DNA of 11,737 nt from Heterostelium multicystogenum. Lineage: Eukaryota; Evosea; Eumycetozoa; Acytosteliales; Acytosteliaceae. Below are positions 1-8,296 of the stretch, piece by piece. The translations under genes and the position numbers were made by a program. The notes beneath the pieces are model-generated. The model did no database searches, was not told the origin of the DNA, and worked only from the letters and a program-made list of their open reading frames with translations. The stretch is taken from assembly GCA_003667245.1 (NCBI GenBank), contig RCNN01000441.1, positions 1-11,737 on the forward strand, written 5' to 3'. Positions within the stretch are counted from its first letter, which is position 1. Each line of letters begins with the position of its first letter.

Positions 1-1400
1 CGTGGAACTGCTGTCCCTGACACGCCTGAATCACGAACAGCGTTCATCTCTTCCTCATTGGCCAGCAGCGGCGCCAATACACTGCTGACGCTCCTCGATG
101 ATGTGCTGGATTTGTCACGGCTCGACGCCGAGCAAATGCTCCTGGAACTGGAGGCTGTAGATCCTGCCGCGCTGGCGAGAGAGGCGGTTGCCTCTTTACG
201 GGCTCCGTGCCCAGACCAAGGGTATCGATCTCACCCTGGAAAGCGCCCGAGACGATTGGGTACCTGATGCTGGACGAGGGGCGGGTAACGCAGATATTGC
301 ATAACCTGATTTCGAATGGCGATTAAGTTCACTGAATACGGTTCGGTGCAGGTCAAGGTGGTGGTAAGCGCTACCGACGTCGTCTCTGAGCTGAAGAGAG
401 CTCGATATTTGTTGGTAGTGGATACGGTATCGGTATTTCTGCACACCTCCAGGAACGCCTGTTCACGCCGTATTCACAGGCGAAACATTCGTACAAACGG
501 TCCCGGAGGCACCGGACTTGGCCTGGTGATATGCCGCGAACTGGTTGAAGCTGATGGGGGCACCCTGTCGCTCACCAGCAAGCTGGGGAGGGCACGATCA
601 TGGCGCTTTCCATACTCTCGCAATCAGCGACAGCGCAGATTAACGAGCATGCCGCAGGCGTACAACTCACCCCGGCGCTCTTCACTTCAGCAGAGGTTAA
701 CGAGCCGGAGGCGGGCCACGGTTCGCCTGCAATTCTGCGCATACTGTTGGTGGAGGATGCCCGTGCCAACCAGGAAGTGTTGCTGGCAACAGCTCCATCA
801 GTTTGGATTCGACGCGGCACTCGCACCCAATGCGGCCCAGGCCGTTTTGCAATTTAAAGAGCAGGTTTTGACCTGGTATTGCTGGATTGCGACTTGCCCG
901 ACAAGGATGGCTACACCGTGGCCACTGAACTGCGGGCCCTTGAGGTTAGCCAGGAACGTGCGCGTTGCCCGATCATTGCGATCTCTGCGTCCACCGGGCA
1001 TGACCATCTCGAGCGCTGCTTTGAGTAGATATGGATGGCGTGCTCAGCAAGCCCATTCAGTTGGCCAAGTTTGAAGTCCACTATTGAGTCGTGGTGTGAC
1101 GTTGCGTTGTGCAAAAGCAGCCTGAGCCAGACAGCCTGGTCAGCCTTGGTCTCAACCAGATCCGAGTCTTGATGCTCGAAGACTTACTTCACTTGCTGGA
1201 AGCGGTGATCCAACGTAACTCGGAACTTGCCTTGCACAGAGCCCATCGCCTGCACGGTGCAGCGCACTTTCAATGGGTGGATCGACATCGCATTGGCCTT
1301 ACAAAAGTTTGAAAGCCTGCTGCGCACCAAATCACCGATGGACGAATCACATTGCCGTGCGCACTTGCGAGAGATCATGCAGCAGTGGCGTCAAACTTGA
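1..1400 (+). CDS. BvgS/EvgS-type unorthodox hybrid sensor histidine kinase, C-terminal part (5' end outside window, frameshifted)
   Basis: This is the cytoplasmic end of an inner-membrane phosphorelay sensor kinase. The window opens inside the HisKA dimerisation helix (LLTLLDDVLDLSRLDA, about 85-130), so the phosphoacceptor histidine lies upstream. The HATPase domain follows: N-box ILHNLISN then AIKFTEYG (about 293-343), DTG-IGIS G1 box (about 420-440) and GGTGLGL G2 box (about 508-530). A receiver domain (about 735-1065) has RILLVEDA, the phosphorylatable aspartate in LLDCDLPDKDG (about 880-912) and the late lysine in LSKP. An Hpt domain ends the protein, with phosphohistidine motif AHRLHGAA (about 1243-1266) and stop TGA at 1398-1400. 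About a dozen single-base frame changes interrupt it, for example near 52, 313, 432, 590, 790, 1027 and 1275. In every case the same domain resumes in another frame, so the domain order is firm although no intact ORF exists. Signal and cognate response regulator are not visible here. Confidence 0.88.
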
Positions 1401-1423
1401 TCAGGAACTCTCGGCATCCGACT

Positions 1424-2641
1424 ATGAAAGATAAAACACTTCGGCGGCACTTTGGATGTTCGCGCTACTCGGCCTGTCGTGCCTGTTGGTGTCGGTGGAC
1501 CGGCGGTATTTTTTGGGTGCTGGCCAGCGGTATTTCGCCACGACCTCGGGCTGACACAGCGCCAAGTACAATGGCATCGGAAGCCATCCAGTTCGGCTTG
1601 GGGGCAGCGAGTTTCGGCGCTGGTTACCTGTTACGAGTCGTCAACACGTAAGGGATTAGCGGTAGCGGGGCTGTTGATAGCCTCATTGGCAACGGTGTGG
1701 ACTGCGTATGCCGTGGGATTCCAAGGCATGTTCGCTACGCGGTTTAATTGTGGGAGTGGGGATCGCGTTTCATATCCTGGCCATTTCTGACAATTGGCAT
1801 CAATTACTTCCCGCGTCACCGATCCAATGTGGTCGCGGCGGTGTTTTTTTCCATGGGGGCAGGCGCTTTAATTGCTGTGAATTTTGGGAACTATTATCGG
1901 CGAAGCAACGGACTGCATGAGACCCTGGTCGCGTTCGGTTTGGCTGGCCTGCCGATTGCGATAGCGATATTTGTGTTTGCAAAACCCTGGTTCAGTGAGG
2001 CAGCCGGGCACCTGCGACTGGACAGCTACCAAGTACAACAACCACCGGGCAGCTCAATATGGTCTGGTCGCATTATGTGTGCTGGGAGTGATGACCGTGG
2101 TTGTTAAGCCTATGCATTTCCAGCTTTCGCGATAACTACCTTTACCACATCCGTGAAGAGAGTGGCTTTACCTGGCAATTCGGGCAGTTTGGCAGTCAGC
2201 GCGTACGCTTTTGGAAATCTGTTCGCCTTCTATGGCGCATCAGTATTTAGAAGATATGGCGCGCGCCGAGTACTGATCACCTCGTTTGCGCTGACGGGCA
2301 TGCTGTCGTTCTTCAATCTTTTACCATTAGTTGGCAGTACGCATTCGTCCACGTCATGCTTTCAATTCTGCTGGGGGTCTTCCTGGGAGGTATCGCGACG
2401 GTTTCGTTGCTGTCAGAGATGATTGATTCCGTTGTTATTGCCCAGCGAGCCCCTGTCATGGGATTCTTTTTCTGCTGCCTGATCACACCTAACGTTTTTT
2501 CCAATGGCTTGTGCCAGATAGCAGAGGCTGCAATGGGCTACGCGTTGGCGGGGTTACTTTTAATGTCAGGCAGCGCGTTTGATTGCTGCGGTACTCGCAA
2601 CACGGTTACCAGCGCTGCACAGGAAGCATCGTAGAATTTGA
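1424..2641 (+). CDS. Major facilitator superfamily (MFS) transporter, frameshifted
   Basis: The start ATG lies 24 bases after the kinase stop, without a clear Shine-Dalgarno sequence. Joining the frames gives a hydrophobic protein of about 400 residues, normal for a 12-helix MFS permease. The first helix is FALLGLSCLLVSVDRR (about 1457-1504). Later segments include FGLGAASFGAGYLL, GLAVAGLLIASLATVW, AVFFSMGAGALIAVNFGNYY, a central loop, LFAFYGASVFRRYGARRVL (a motif-A-like G...GARR loop between helices 8 and 9) and MLSILLGVFLGGIATVSLL. One frame runs to a TAG at 2632-2634. A neighbouring frame gives a more MFS-like last helix (LIAAVLATRLPALHRK) ending at TGA 2639-2641, so I chose that end. Substrate cannot be read from the sequence. 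The close spacing suggests cotranscription with the sensor kinase. At least five frame changes are present. Confidence 0.75.
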
Positions 2642-2673
2642 ATGAGGTTCGAACGAGGTGTCGAACAATTCAA
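2638..2673. terminator. Inverted repeat between convergent genes, possible bidirectional terminator
   Basis: The arms are TTGAAT (2638-2643) plus GTTCGA (2647-2652), and TCGAAC (2661-2666) plus ATTCAA (2668-2673), with a small asymmetric bulge and an 8-base loop. It lies between the MFS gene and the convergent receiver-like gene and overlaps the latter's stop codon. The flanks are AT-rich but have no good T-tract on either side, so termination is inferred from position and symmetry. Confidence 0.45.
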
Positions 2674-3077
2674 TATTCATCGCTGCAGGCGAGTCGCCAG
2701 TCATGCGTGGTGCGACGAAAGTCTTCGGGGGCAGGCACCAAACGGGCCATAAACTGCTCAAGCACCGTGTACTCCGGCAGGCCGTATTTGTAACAAATCG
2801 CTCCTCTTACCGAGCACCGCGCCGCGGGACCATTTGAAGGGCAGCTATAGGCGAAAAGGTTACTGATTTCAAACTGTTCGGACGCTGCCAGCTGGCGCTG
2901 TCTTAACAAGGGTTCAGCGGCCAACAGTAAATCAAATCTTTTTAACCCGGCAAAACTCAACTTGACGCACTCATCGACTGAAGAACTTGTGGCAATACAG
3001 AAGTACCCCATTGTATTTAGCATCTTTTCCAGCTGCATAGATTGCGCGTGAATGCTATCTAGAACCAATATTCGCAA
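2670..3077 (-). CDS. Small degenerate receiver (CheY-like) protein, about 135 residues
   Basis: This is the only unbroken short gene in the left part. The N-terminus MRILVLDS followed by an amphipathic helix (QLEKMLNTMGY) is the start of a response-regulator receiver fold, and no output domain follows. In a normal receiver, strand 3 ends in the phosphoacceptor aspartate. Here the corresponding segment reads FDLLLAAEPLL, with alanine where that aspartate should be, and the acidic pair after strand 1 is reduced to one Asp. The protein is therefore probably not phosphorylated in the usual way. The called start is TTG at 3075-3077. A single T indel just upstream would join it to GTG ATA AAT AAA ACA, giving a more usual N-terminus, so the true start may be up to about 6 codons earlier. 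It is convergent with a BvgS-like kinase and an MFS gene, suggesting an accessory role in that signalling locus (inference). Confidence 0.7.
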   Translation of the reverse strand: MRILVLDSIHAQSMQLEKMLNTMGYFCIATSSSVDECVKLSFAGLKRFDLLLAAEPLLRQRQLAASEQFEISNLFAYSCPSNGPAARCSVRGAICYKYGLPEYTVLEQFMARLVPAPEDFRRTTHDWRLACSDEY

Positions 3078-3391
3078 ATGTTTTATTTATCACGGCTGTC
3101 TGCCTCTCAGCGTTGATTCAATAATGAGTCGCTGCCGAGCCTACCGACTAAGTTTTTCGCCGTATTTAGGAGTGCTCTGAAAATAACATCCGGTCTTTGA
3201 AACGTTTTATATTATCGAGCTAGTGCGGCTTTCAACTGATGCACCGACCTCCAGGCTTGGCGTTCTTACTGTTATAAGCAAACCTGAAGGATAGGGTGGA
3301 TATGCTGGGTCATACAGCCTGGCGGTGTTGATCAGGTATGAAGACGAGCGTGATCGCCCCAAGAATCAATGCCTGTGGCCCGCCGGTTGCT
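3078..3391. other. Gene-free interval between receiver-like gene and monooxygenase
   Basis: No convincing ORF with Pseudomonas-like coding character is seen on either strand across these 314 bases. They are more AT-rich than the flanking genes. The interval holds the putative minus-strand promoter of the receiver-like gene (3206-3235) and the region downstream of the monooxygenase stop. I see no clear terminator, REP element or RNA gene in it. Confidence 0.6.
3206..3235 (-). promoter_or_regulatory. Putative sigma-70 promoter for the receiver-like gene
   Basis: On the minus strand, TTGAAA (-35, complement of 3230-3235) and TATAAA (-10, complement of 3206-3211) are separated by 18 bases. Each matches consensus at five of six positions. 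It would give a leader of roughly 120 bases before the start near 3077. This rests on pattern only. Confidence 0.4.
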
Positions 3392-4526
3392 TCACCGCTG
3401 CGACGCAACCCCGTTGAACATGCTGACCAGGCTATAGGGTGCATCGTCACCAAACAGCAACTCGTGCAGTTCATTCCCCTCGGCAGCCATTTGCGCGCTG
3501 CGCGGAACATGGCCTGTTCGTATTCGCCCAGGGCGGCTTCGACGTCATCAGGGTATGAGGCGATGGCCTTGCCGAGTTCGGCACCATCGTACATGGCCAG
3601 GTTCGCGCCTTCGCCATTCGGGGCCGCAAGGTGTGCGGCATCACCGATCAGCGTTACGCCCGGCATCCGGTCCCAGCGGTGCTCAACCGGCAGCATAAAG
3701 AGCGGGCGCCAGACCAGTTCGGTGTCGCTGTCGGTGATCAATGCCGTGAGGGCAGGGGACCAGCCTGCGAACTCCTGCGCGATCCGTGCCGCCGCCGTTG
3801 CCGTGTCGGTGAAATCGATGGCGGCAAAACCAGCTTGGGGATTCGGTGAGCACTACGTAGGTGTGCAGCGTGGCGCCCGTCTCACGGTGCGCCTGGATCC
3901 CTTTTCCCGGTTGAAGTGCGAACATCGCACCGCCACCTACTGCCTTGGAGGGTGGCCGGGTGCCGGGCGTCGCTGTCATACAGGTAGGTTTCGATCAACG
4001 AGCGGCCCATGTACTCGGGGGCAGCGTCGCTGAGCAGCGGCCGGACCTTTGACCAGGCTCCGTCCGCGCCAACCAGCAGGTGGGTGGCAACGCAAGTACC
4101 GTCGGCGAAGGTCACTTCGTGGCGACCCTCGCCGAGGGCGCGCACGCCCTTGACCTTGTGGCCCCAACGCACAGTACCGGCGGGCAGTGAATCGAGGAGC
4201 ATCTTGCGCAGTTCGCCACGCATGACCTCGGGACGGCCGCCTGTGCCGTCGTCGGGTTGATCCAACAGAGTGGCACCCTGCCAATCAAGCACCCGAGTCG
4301 CCTCGCGACCTTTCAGGATAAGCGCGCGGAACTCGTCCGTCAGGCCCGCGGCCTGCAAGGCCAGTTGGCCGTTGTAGTCGTGGATATCGAGCATCCCGCC
4401 TTGGGCGCGTGCGGTTGCCGACGGCTCTGCTTCATAGACGGTGGCGGCAATACCGTGGACGTACAGCACGCGGGCCAGGATGAGACCGCCCAGGCCAGCA
4501 CCGATGATTGTGACGGGGGTGTGCAT
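3392..4526 (-). CDS. TetX-like FAD-dependent monooxygenase, frameshifted
   Basis: This is a class A flavoprotein hydroxylase that uses FAD and NAD(P)H to oxygenate an aromatic or polyketide-like substrate. ATG is at 4524-4526. The dinucleotide-binding GAGLGG is at residues 9-14. GGMLDIH (43-49) and the MRGELRKMLLDSL stretch (102-114) are typical of the TetX branch. The DG motif GADGAWSKVR is at 153-162. Further on, the GD motif LIGDAAH followed by PNGEGANLAMYDG closes the FAD site. The frame breaks near 3945, 3840 and 3495. After the last break the natural end is VASQR with stop TGA (complement of 3392-3394), giving about 378 residues, the usual size. It is divergent from the valS-like gene. 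Family membership is clear. Substrate is unknown, and tetracycline inactivation should not be assumed. Confidence 0.88.
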
Positions 4527-4604
4527 AGGGTACCTGTTGAATGTGAGAAATCTTCCGGACTGTTTTTACGCTATTTTGTGGAAAAAATGGCCTGGTTCAA
4601 GGGG

Positions 4605-4633
4605 TTTACTTTCCGCAGGCGATTGAATATAAA
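4605..4633 (+). promoter_or_regulatory. Putative sigma-70 promoter for the valyl-tRNA synthetase gene
   Basis: TTTACT (4605-4610) and TATAAA (4628-4633) are spaced by exactly 17 bases. The -35 matches 4 of 6 and the -10 matches 5 of 6 consensus positions. Initiation near 4640 would give a leader of about 50 bases ending at a strong ribosome binding site. Confidence 0.5.
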
Positions 4634-4642
4634 GTTTGCTTC

Positions 4643-4664
4643 GGCGCACAACCGTTGTTGCGCC
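4643..4664 (+). repeat. Inverted repeat in the valS-like leader
   Basis: Perfect six-base arms GGCGCA (4643-4648) and TGCGCC (4659-4664) enclose a 10-base centre containing CAAC and GTTG. The repeat sits just downstream of the proposed transcription start and 14 bases before the Shine-Dalgarno sequence. It could be an operator or a small leader hairpin. Function is unproven. Confidence 0.4.
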
Positions 4665-4677
4665 CCATGATGTTGAC

Positions 4678-4683
4678 AGGAGG
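4678..4683 (+). promoter_or_regulatory. Strong ribosome binding site deciding the valS-like start
   Basis: AGGAGG lies five bases before ATG at 4689. That ATG is not in frame with the long synthetase ORF and meets TAA near 4719, so a single-base loss between 4692 and about 4720 must be assumed. The in-frame alternatives (ATG 4667 or 4670) have no ribosome binding site. Confidence 0.65.
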
Positions 4684-4688
4684 AAGCT

Positions 4689-7234
4689 ATGTCACCGTTA
4701 AACGTGATGAAGTTCTAAACGATCAAACCGTCACCCCCTCGCTTGAAAACCTCGAAACACGCTGGTCTCAGCGTTGGCAGCTCGAAGGCACGTATGCCTT
4801 TGACCACAGCGCCCAACGCGACGCTGTATTCTCCATCGACACGCCGCCACCGACAGCCTCAGGTTCGTTGCACGTTGGCCATGTCTTCAGCTACACCCAC
4901 ACCGATATCATCGCCCGGTTCCAGCGGATGCGCGGCAAGGCTGTGTTCTACCCCATGGGTTGGGACGACAATGGCTTGCCGACCGAACGCAGGGTCGAGA
5001 ATTTCTACGGCGTACGTTGCGACTCGTTGGCCGCTTACCAGCCTGGCTTCAAACCCTCCGAGTCAATTCCATTAAAACGGGCTGACTTTGCCGTCATCAG
5101 TCGACGCAACTTTATCGAGTTGTGCCATGAGCTGACGGCCATCGATGAGCAAGCGTTCCGTGCACTGTTCGTGCAACTGGGCTTGTCCGTTGATTGGAGT
5201 CTTTCATACGCCACCATTGATGAACGCTCCCAACGAGCCAGTCAGCGCGCGTTACTGCATAACTACCAGCGTGGCGAACTGTATAGCCAGGAGGCTCCGT
5301 GTCTCTGGGATGTGACGTTCCAGACGGCCGTAGCCCAGGCAGAGCTTGAGGAGCGCGAGGTTGCGGGTGCGTATCACGAACTCGGCTTCGACGCGGCTGA
5401 TGGTGCCGAACTGAAGATTGCTACGACTCGACCTGAGTTGCTGATGGCATGCGTGGCGCTGGTGGCTCACCCGGACGACGCTCGTTATCAGGCGAGGTTC
5501 GGGCAGACCGTGCGTGCGCCGATTTTTGAACCTGGACGTTCCGCTGCTGGCCCACCCTTTGGGTGACCCCGGCAAGGGCACCGGGTTGGCGATGGTCTGC
5601 ACCTTTGGCGATCTAACCGATGTGATTTGGGTGGCGGGAGTTGCAGCTGCCCACACGGTCAGTCCTGGGAAAGGACGGGCGCCTGTTACTTGAGACGCCC
5701 TCCTGGTTGACGACTCCGCGCAGCCACAGGCCTACGCAGGCCTGGCCGGCCGTACCCTGTCCCAGGTTCGTACGCAGCTCGTTTCGATGTTGCGTGACTG
5801 CGGCGCCATGCGAGATGAACCACGACCGATTAACCACGCGGTAAGGTTCTTCGAGAAAGGCGACCGGCCTTTGGAAATTCTCGCGACGCGGCAATGGTAC
5901 TTGCGCAATGGCGGACGCGACGCGAACCTGAGGGACGTGTTGCTCGACGCTGGCCAGGCGTTGGACTGGCATCCGCCGCACATGCTCAGGCGTTACGAGC
6001 ATTGGGTAGGGGGGTTGAATGGAGACTGGCTAATCAGTCGCCAACGTACGTTCGGCGTGCCGATTCCGTTCTGGTATCGCCTGGACGCACAAGGCGAAGC
6101 CGAGCATGGCGCTCCGATTATCGCCAGTGAGGCAAGCCTGCCTGTTGATCCGGGCCTGGATACGCCACCGGGCTATCGATCCGAACAACGTGGTCAACCC
6201 AACGGGTTTATCGGTGAACAAGACATCATGGACACCTGGGCCACCAGTTCCCTGACGCCTCAGATTGCCGGCGGCTGGGGAGGACGATGGGTTGTTTGCC
6301 AAAATATACCCGATGGACCTCAGGCCCCAAGGTCACGACATAATCCGAACCTGGCTGTTTCTCGACACTGGTACGCAGCCATTTTGAACACGGTTGCGCG
6401 CCATGGCGCAACGTCGCGCTTTCCGGGTGGATCCTTGATCCTGATCGCAAGAAAATGTCCAAGTCCAAGGGGAATGTGGTCACCCCTCAAGCCTTGCTCG
6501 ACCAGTATGGAAGTGACGGCGTGCGCTATTGGGCGGCCTCGGCGCGGCTCGGCAGTGACACAGCCTTTGAAGAGCAGCAGATGAAAATCGGCCGCCGCCT
6601 GGCCGTCAAGCTGTTCAATCTTTCGAGGTTGGTTCAAGGCTTTGCGAAGGATGACACCGGGGATATCGACCAACCGCTGGATCAAGCCATGCTTGAACGT
6701 TTGGGTGGCGTAGTCCAGGACGCTACCGTCGCGCTGGAGGCCTATGACTACAGCGGGGCGTTGTCGCGTATCGAAGGATTCTTCTGGTGGTTTTGCGATG
6801 ACTACGTCGAATTGGTCAAGCGTCGTGCCTATCGACCCGACGGCTACTCGGCGCGTAATGCATTGGCACATGCGCTGAGCGTGCAGCAGCGACTGTTTGC
6901 GCCATTTCTGCCCTTTGTGTGTGAGGAGGTCTGGCAATCCTGGAATTGCGGCTCAGTGCACAAGGCGCCCTGGCCGCAAGGAGGCGCTTGCCCTGACGCG
7001 GCTGTTGAACAGTTATTGATGAGCCTGAGCAGCGTGCTGTCTGCGATTCGCAAAGCAAAGTCTGACGCCAGCCAGTCCATGAAGGCTCCGGTAGCACGTG
7101 TTGAGCTGGTCGACAGCGCCGCGCAGCTTGAATTGATAAAAGGCGTCAGCCAAGACCTGATAGAGGCGGGGCAGGTCGAGGCCTTGGTGTTTATAGAGGG
7201 CGCGGAGCGGCAGGTCGATGTCTGGCTGACGTAA
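4689..7234 (+). CDS. valS: Valyl-tRNA synthetase, short archaeal/actinobacterial-like form, probable second copy; frameshifted
   Basis: This class I aminoacyl-tRNA synthetase charges tRNA-Val with valine in the cytoplasm. DTPPPTASGSLHVGH contains the HIGH-type motif (HVGH, 4871-4882). GWDDNGLPTERRVENFYGVR follows. The CP1 editing domain shows ATTRPELL and AMVCTFGD (CTFGD at 5598-5612), and KMSKS is at 6452-6466. A helical anticodon-binding domain ends in VDVWLT and TAA 7232-7234. No C-terminal coiled-coil tRNA-binding arm is present, and the joined length is about 850 residues, against about 950 for the usual gammaproteobacterial enzyme. Frame changes resolve as extra C at 5531-5532, extra G at 5629-5631, a missing base near 5710, extra G near 6282 and extra T at 6358-6360, plus one between the ATG and 4720. 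Joined, it has all the catalytic and editing signatures. A housekeeping valS is presumably elsewhere, so this copy may serve stress or inhibitor tolerance (inference). Confidence 0.9.
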
Positions 7235-7253
7235 CGTGGAGTGGTGCCGACCG

Positions 7254-7274
7254 CCTCAGTGACACCCACTGGGG
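7254..7274 (+). terminator. Hairpin after the valS-like gene, weak terminator candidate
   Basis: CCTCAGTG (7254-7261) and CACTGGGG (7267-7274) pair over eight bases with one G-U and a five-base loop, 20 bases after the stop. No T-tract follows, so this would be a weak or factor-assisted terminator at best. Confidence 0.35.
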
Positions 7275-7424
7275 CGGGCCGGACCACGCATCAGCCTGCG
7301 CCAATCGAGCCACATCGGGACAATTGAGCGTATGAGCAGAAGCAAATAGGAATAGGCAAGCCTCATAGATGATCCGGCATAGGTCGCCAGCGGTTGCTTG
7401 GCTACCATTAGCACTCAGTAACCG

Positions 7425-7430
7425 AGAGGA
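7425..7430 (+). promoter_or_regulatory. Ribosome binding site of the SDR gene
   Basis: AGAGGA lies six bases before ATG 7437 and supports that start. The rest of 7275-7424 shows no gene. No promoter there is good enough to name. Confidence 0.6.
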
Positions 7431-7436
7431 ATCTCC

Positions 7437-8279
7437 ATGAGCACTCGCAAAACCCTGTTCATCACCGGCATCAGCAGCGGCTTTGGCAAGGCCCTCGCGA
7501 CCGAGGCACTGGCTGCAGGCCACCGTGTCATTGGTACCGTTCGCAACGAAGCCGCGCTGCAAACGTTCGAGGCATTATCAGCGGAGCGTGCTCATGGCGT
7601 GATCCTGGATGTCACCGACTTTGAGCGGATTCGACAGCGTCGTTGCCGAGATCGAGACCCGCTACGGCCGGTGGATGTCCTGGTGAACAACGCAGGTTAC
7701 GGCCATGAGGGCATTTTCGAAGAGTCGCCGCTGGAAGAAATGCGTCGTCAGTTCGACGTCAACGTGTTCGGCGCCGTTGCCGTGACCAAGGTTTGTGCCG
7801 TACTTCCGCCAGCGCCGCAGCGGGCACATCATCAACATCACGTCCATGGGCGGCACCATCACGATGCCGGGTATCGCCTACTACTGCGCCAGCAAGTTCG
7901 CGCTGGAAGGCATCTCCGACACCCTGAGCAAAGAACTCAAGCCATTCAACATTTTTGTCACCGCCGTGGCGCCAGGCTCATTTCGCACCGATTGGGCCGG
8001 CCGCTCGATGCAGCGTACGCCCCGCAGCATTTGCCGACTACGATGCCAGCTTTGATCCGGTACGCCAGGCGCGTGAAGCGAAAAACGGCCACCAACTGGG
8101 AGACCCGCAAAAAGCCGCGCAAGCCATGCTGCAGTTGATCGCCAGCGACAACCCACCGGCCCACCTGCTGCTCGGCAGCGATGCCATAGGCTTTGTGCGC
8201 GAAAAAGCTGACGCAATCCCTGCGAGACATCGACCAATGGGAAGCACTGACACGCTCTACGGATGGTCACGCTTCGTGA
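7437..8279 (+). CDS. Short-chain dehydrogenase/reductase (SDR), frameshifted
   Basis: This is a soluble NAD(P)-dependent oxidoreductase of the classical SDR type. The Rossmann cofactor motif TGISSGFG is at residues 10-17 and NNAGYG follows mid-protein. The catalytic serine lies in NITSMGG and the catalytic pair in YCASK, then the usual PGSFRT-type segment after the last core strand. An extra base at 7632 and a missing base near 7668 compensate each other. Extra T at 7792-7794, extra T at 8030-8032 and extra A in 8202-8206 shift the frame further. Corrected, the gene ends with WEALTRSTDGHAS and TGA 8277-8279, about 280 residues, normal for the family. The AraC-family gene starts 17 bases later on the same strand, suggesting an operon in which the regulator controls the reductase. 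The substrate cannot be deduced. Confidence 0.9.
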
Positions 8280-8296
8280 AACCGCAAGAGGGGCCT

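Noticed and set aside
3310..3391. Extension of the monooxygenase C-terminus to 3310
   Set aside because: These residues are read after a frame change near 3495. The family-like frame stops at 3392-3394.
3338..4033. Plus-strand ORF of 231 codons opposite the monooxygenase
   Set aside because: The opposite strand carries the GD motif and other flavoprotein signatures. This frame is compositionally biased read-through.
6320..6937. Minus-strand ORF of 205 codons inside the ValRS gene
   Set aside because: The plus strand over this stretch encodes KMSKS and the anticodon-binding domain, and the antisense product has no family features.
7955..8296. Fusion of SDR and AraC regulator in one 427-codon ORF
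   Set aside because: The joined frame arises only from the extra T at 8030-8032. The SDR ends at 8279 after the A-run correction, and the regulator has its own ribosome binding site and ATG at 8297.
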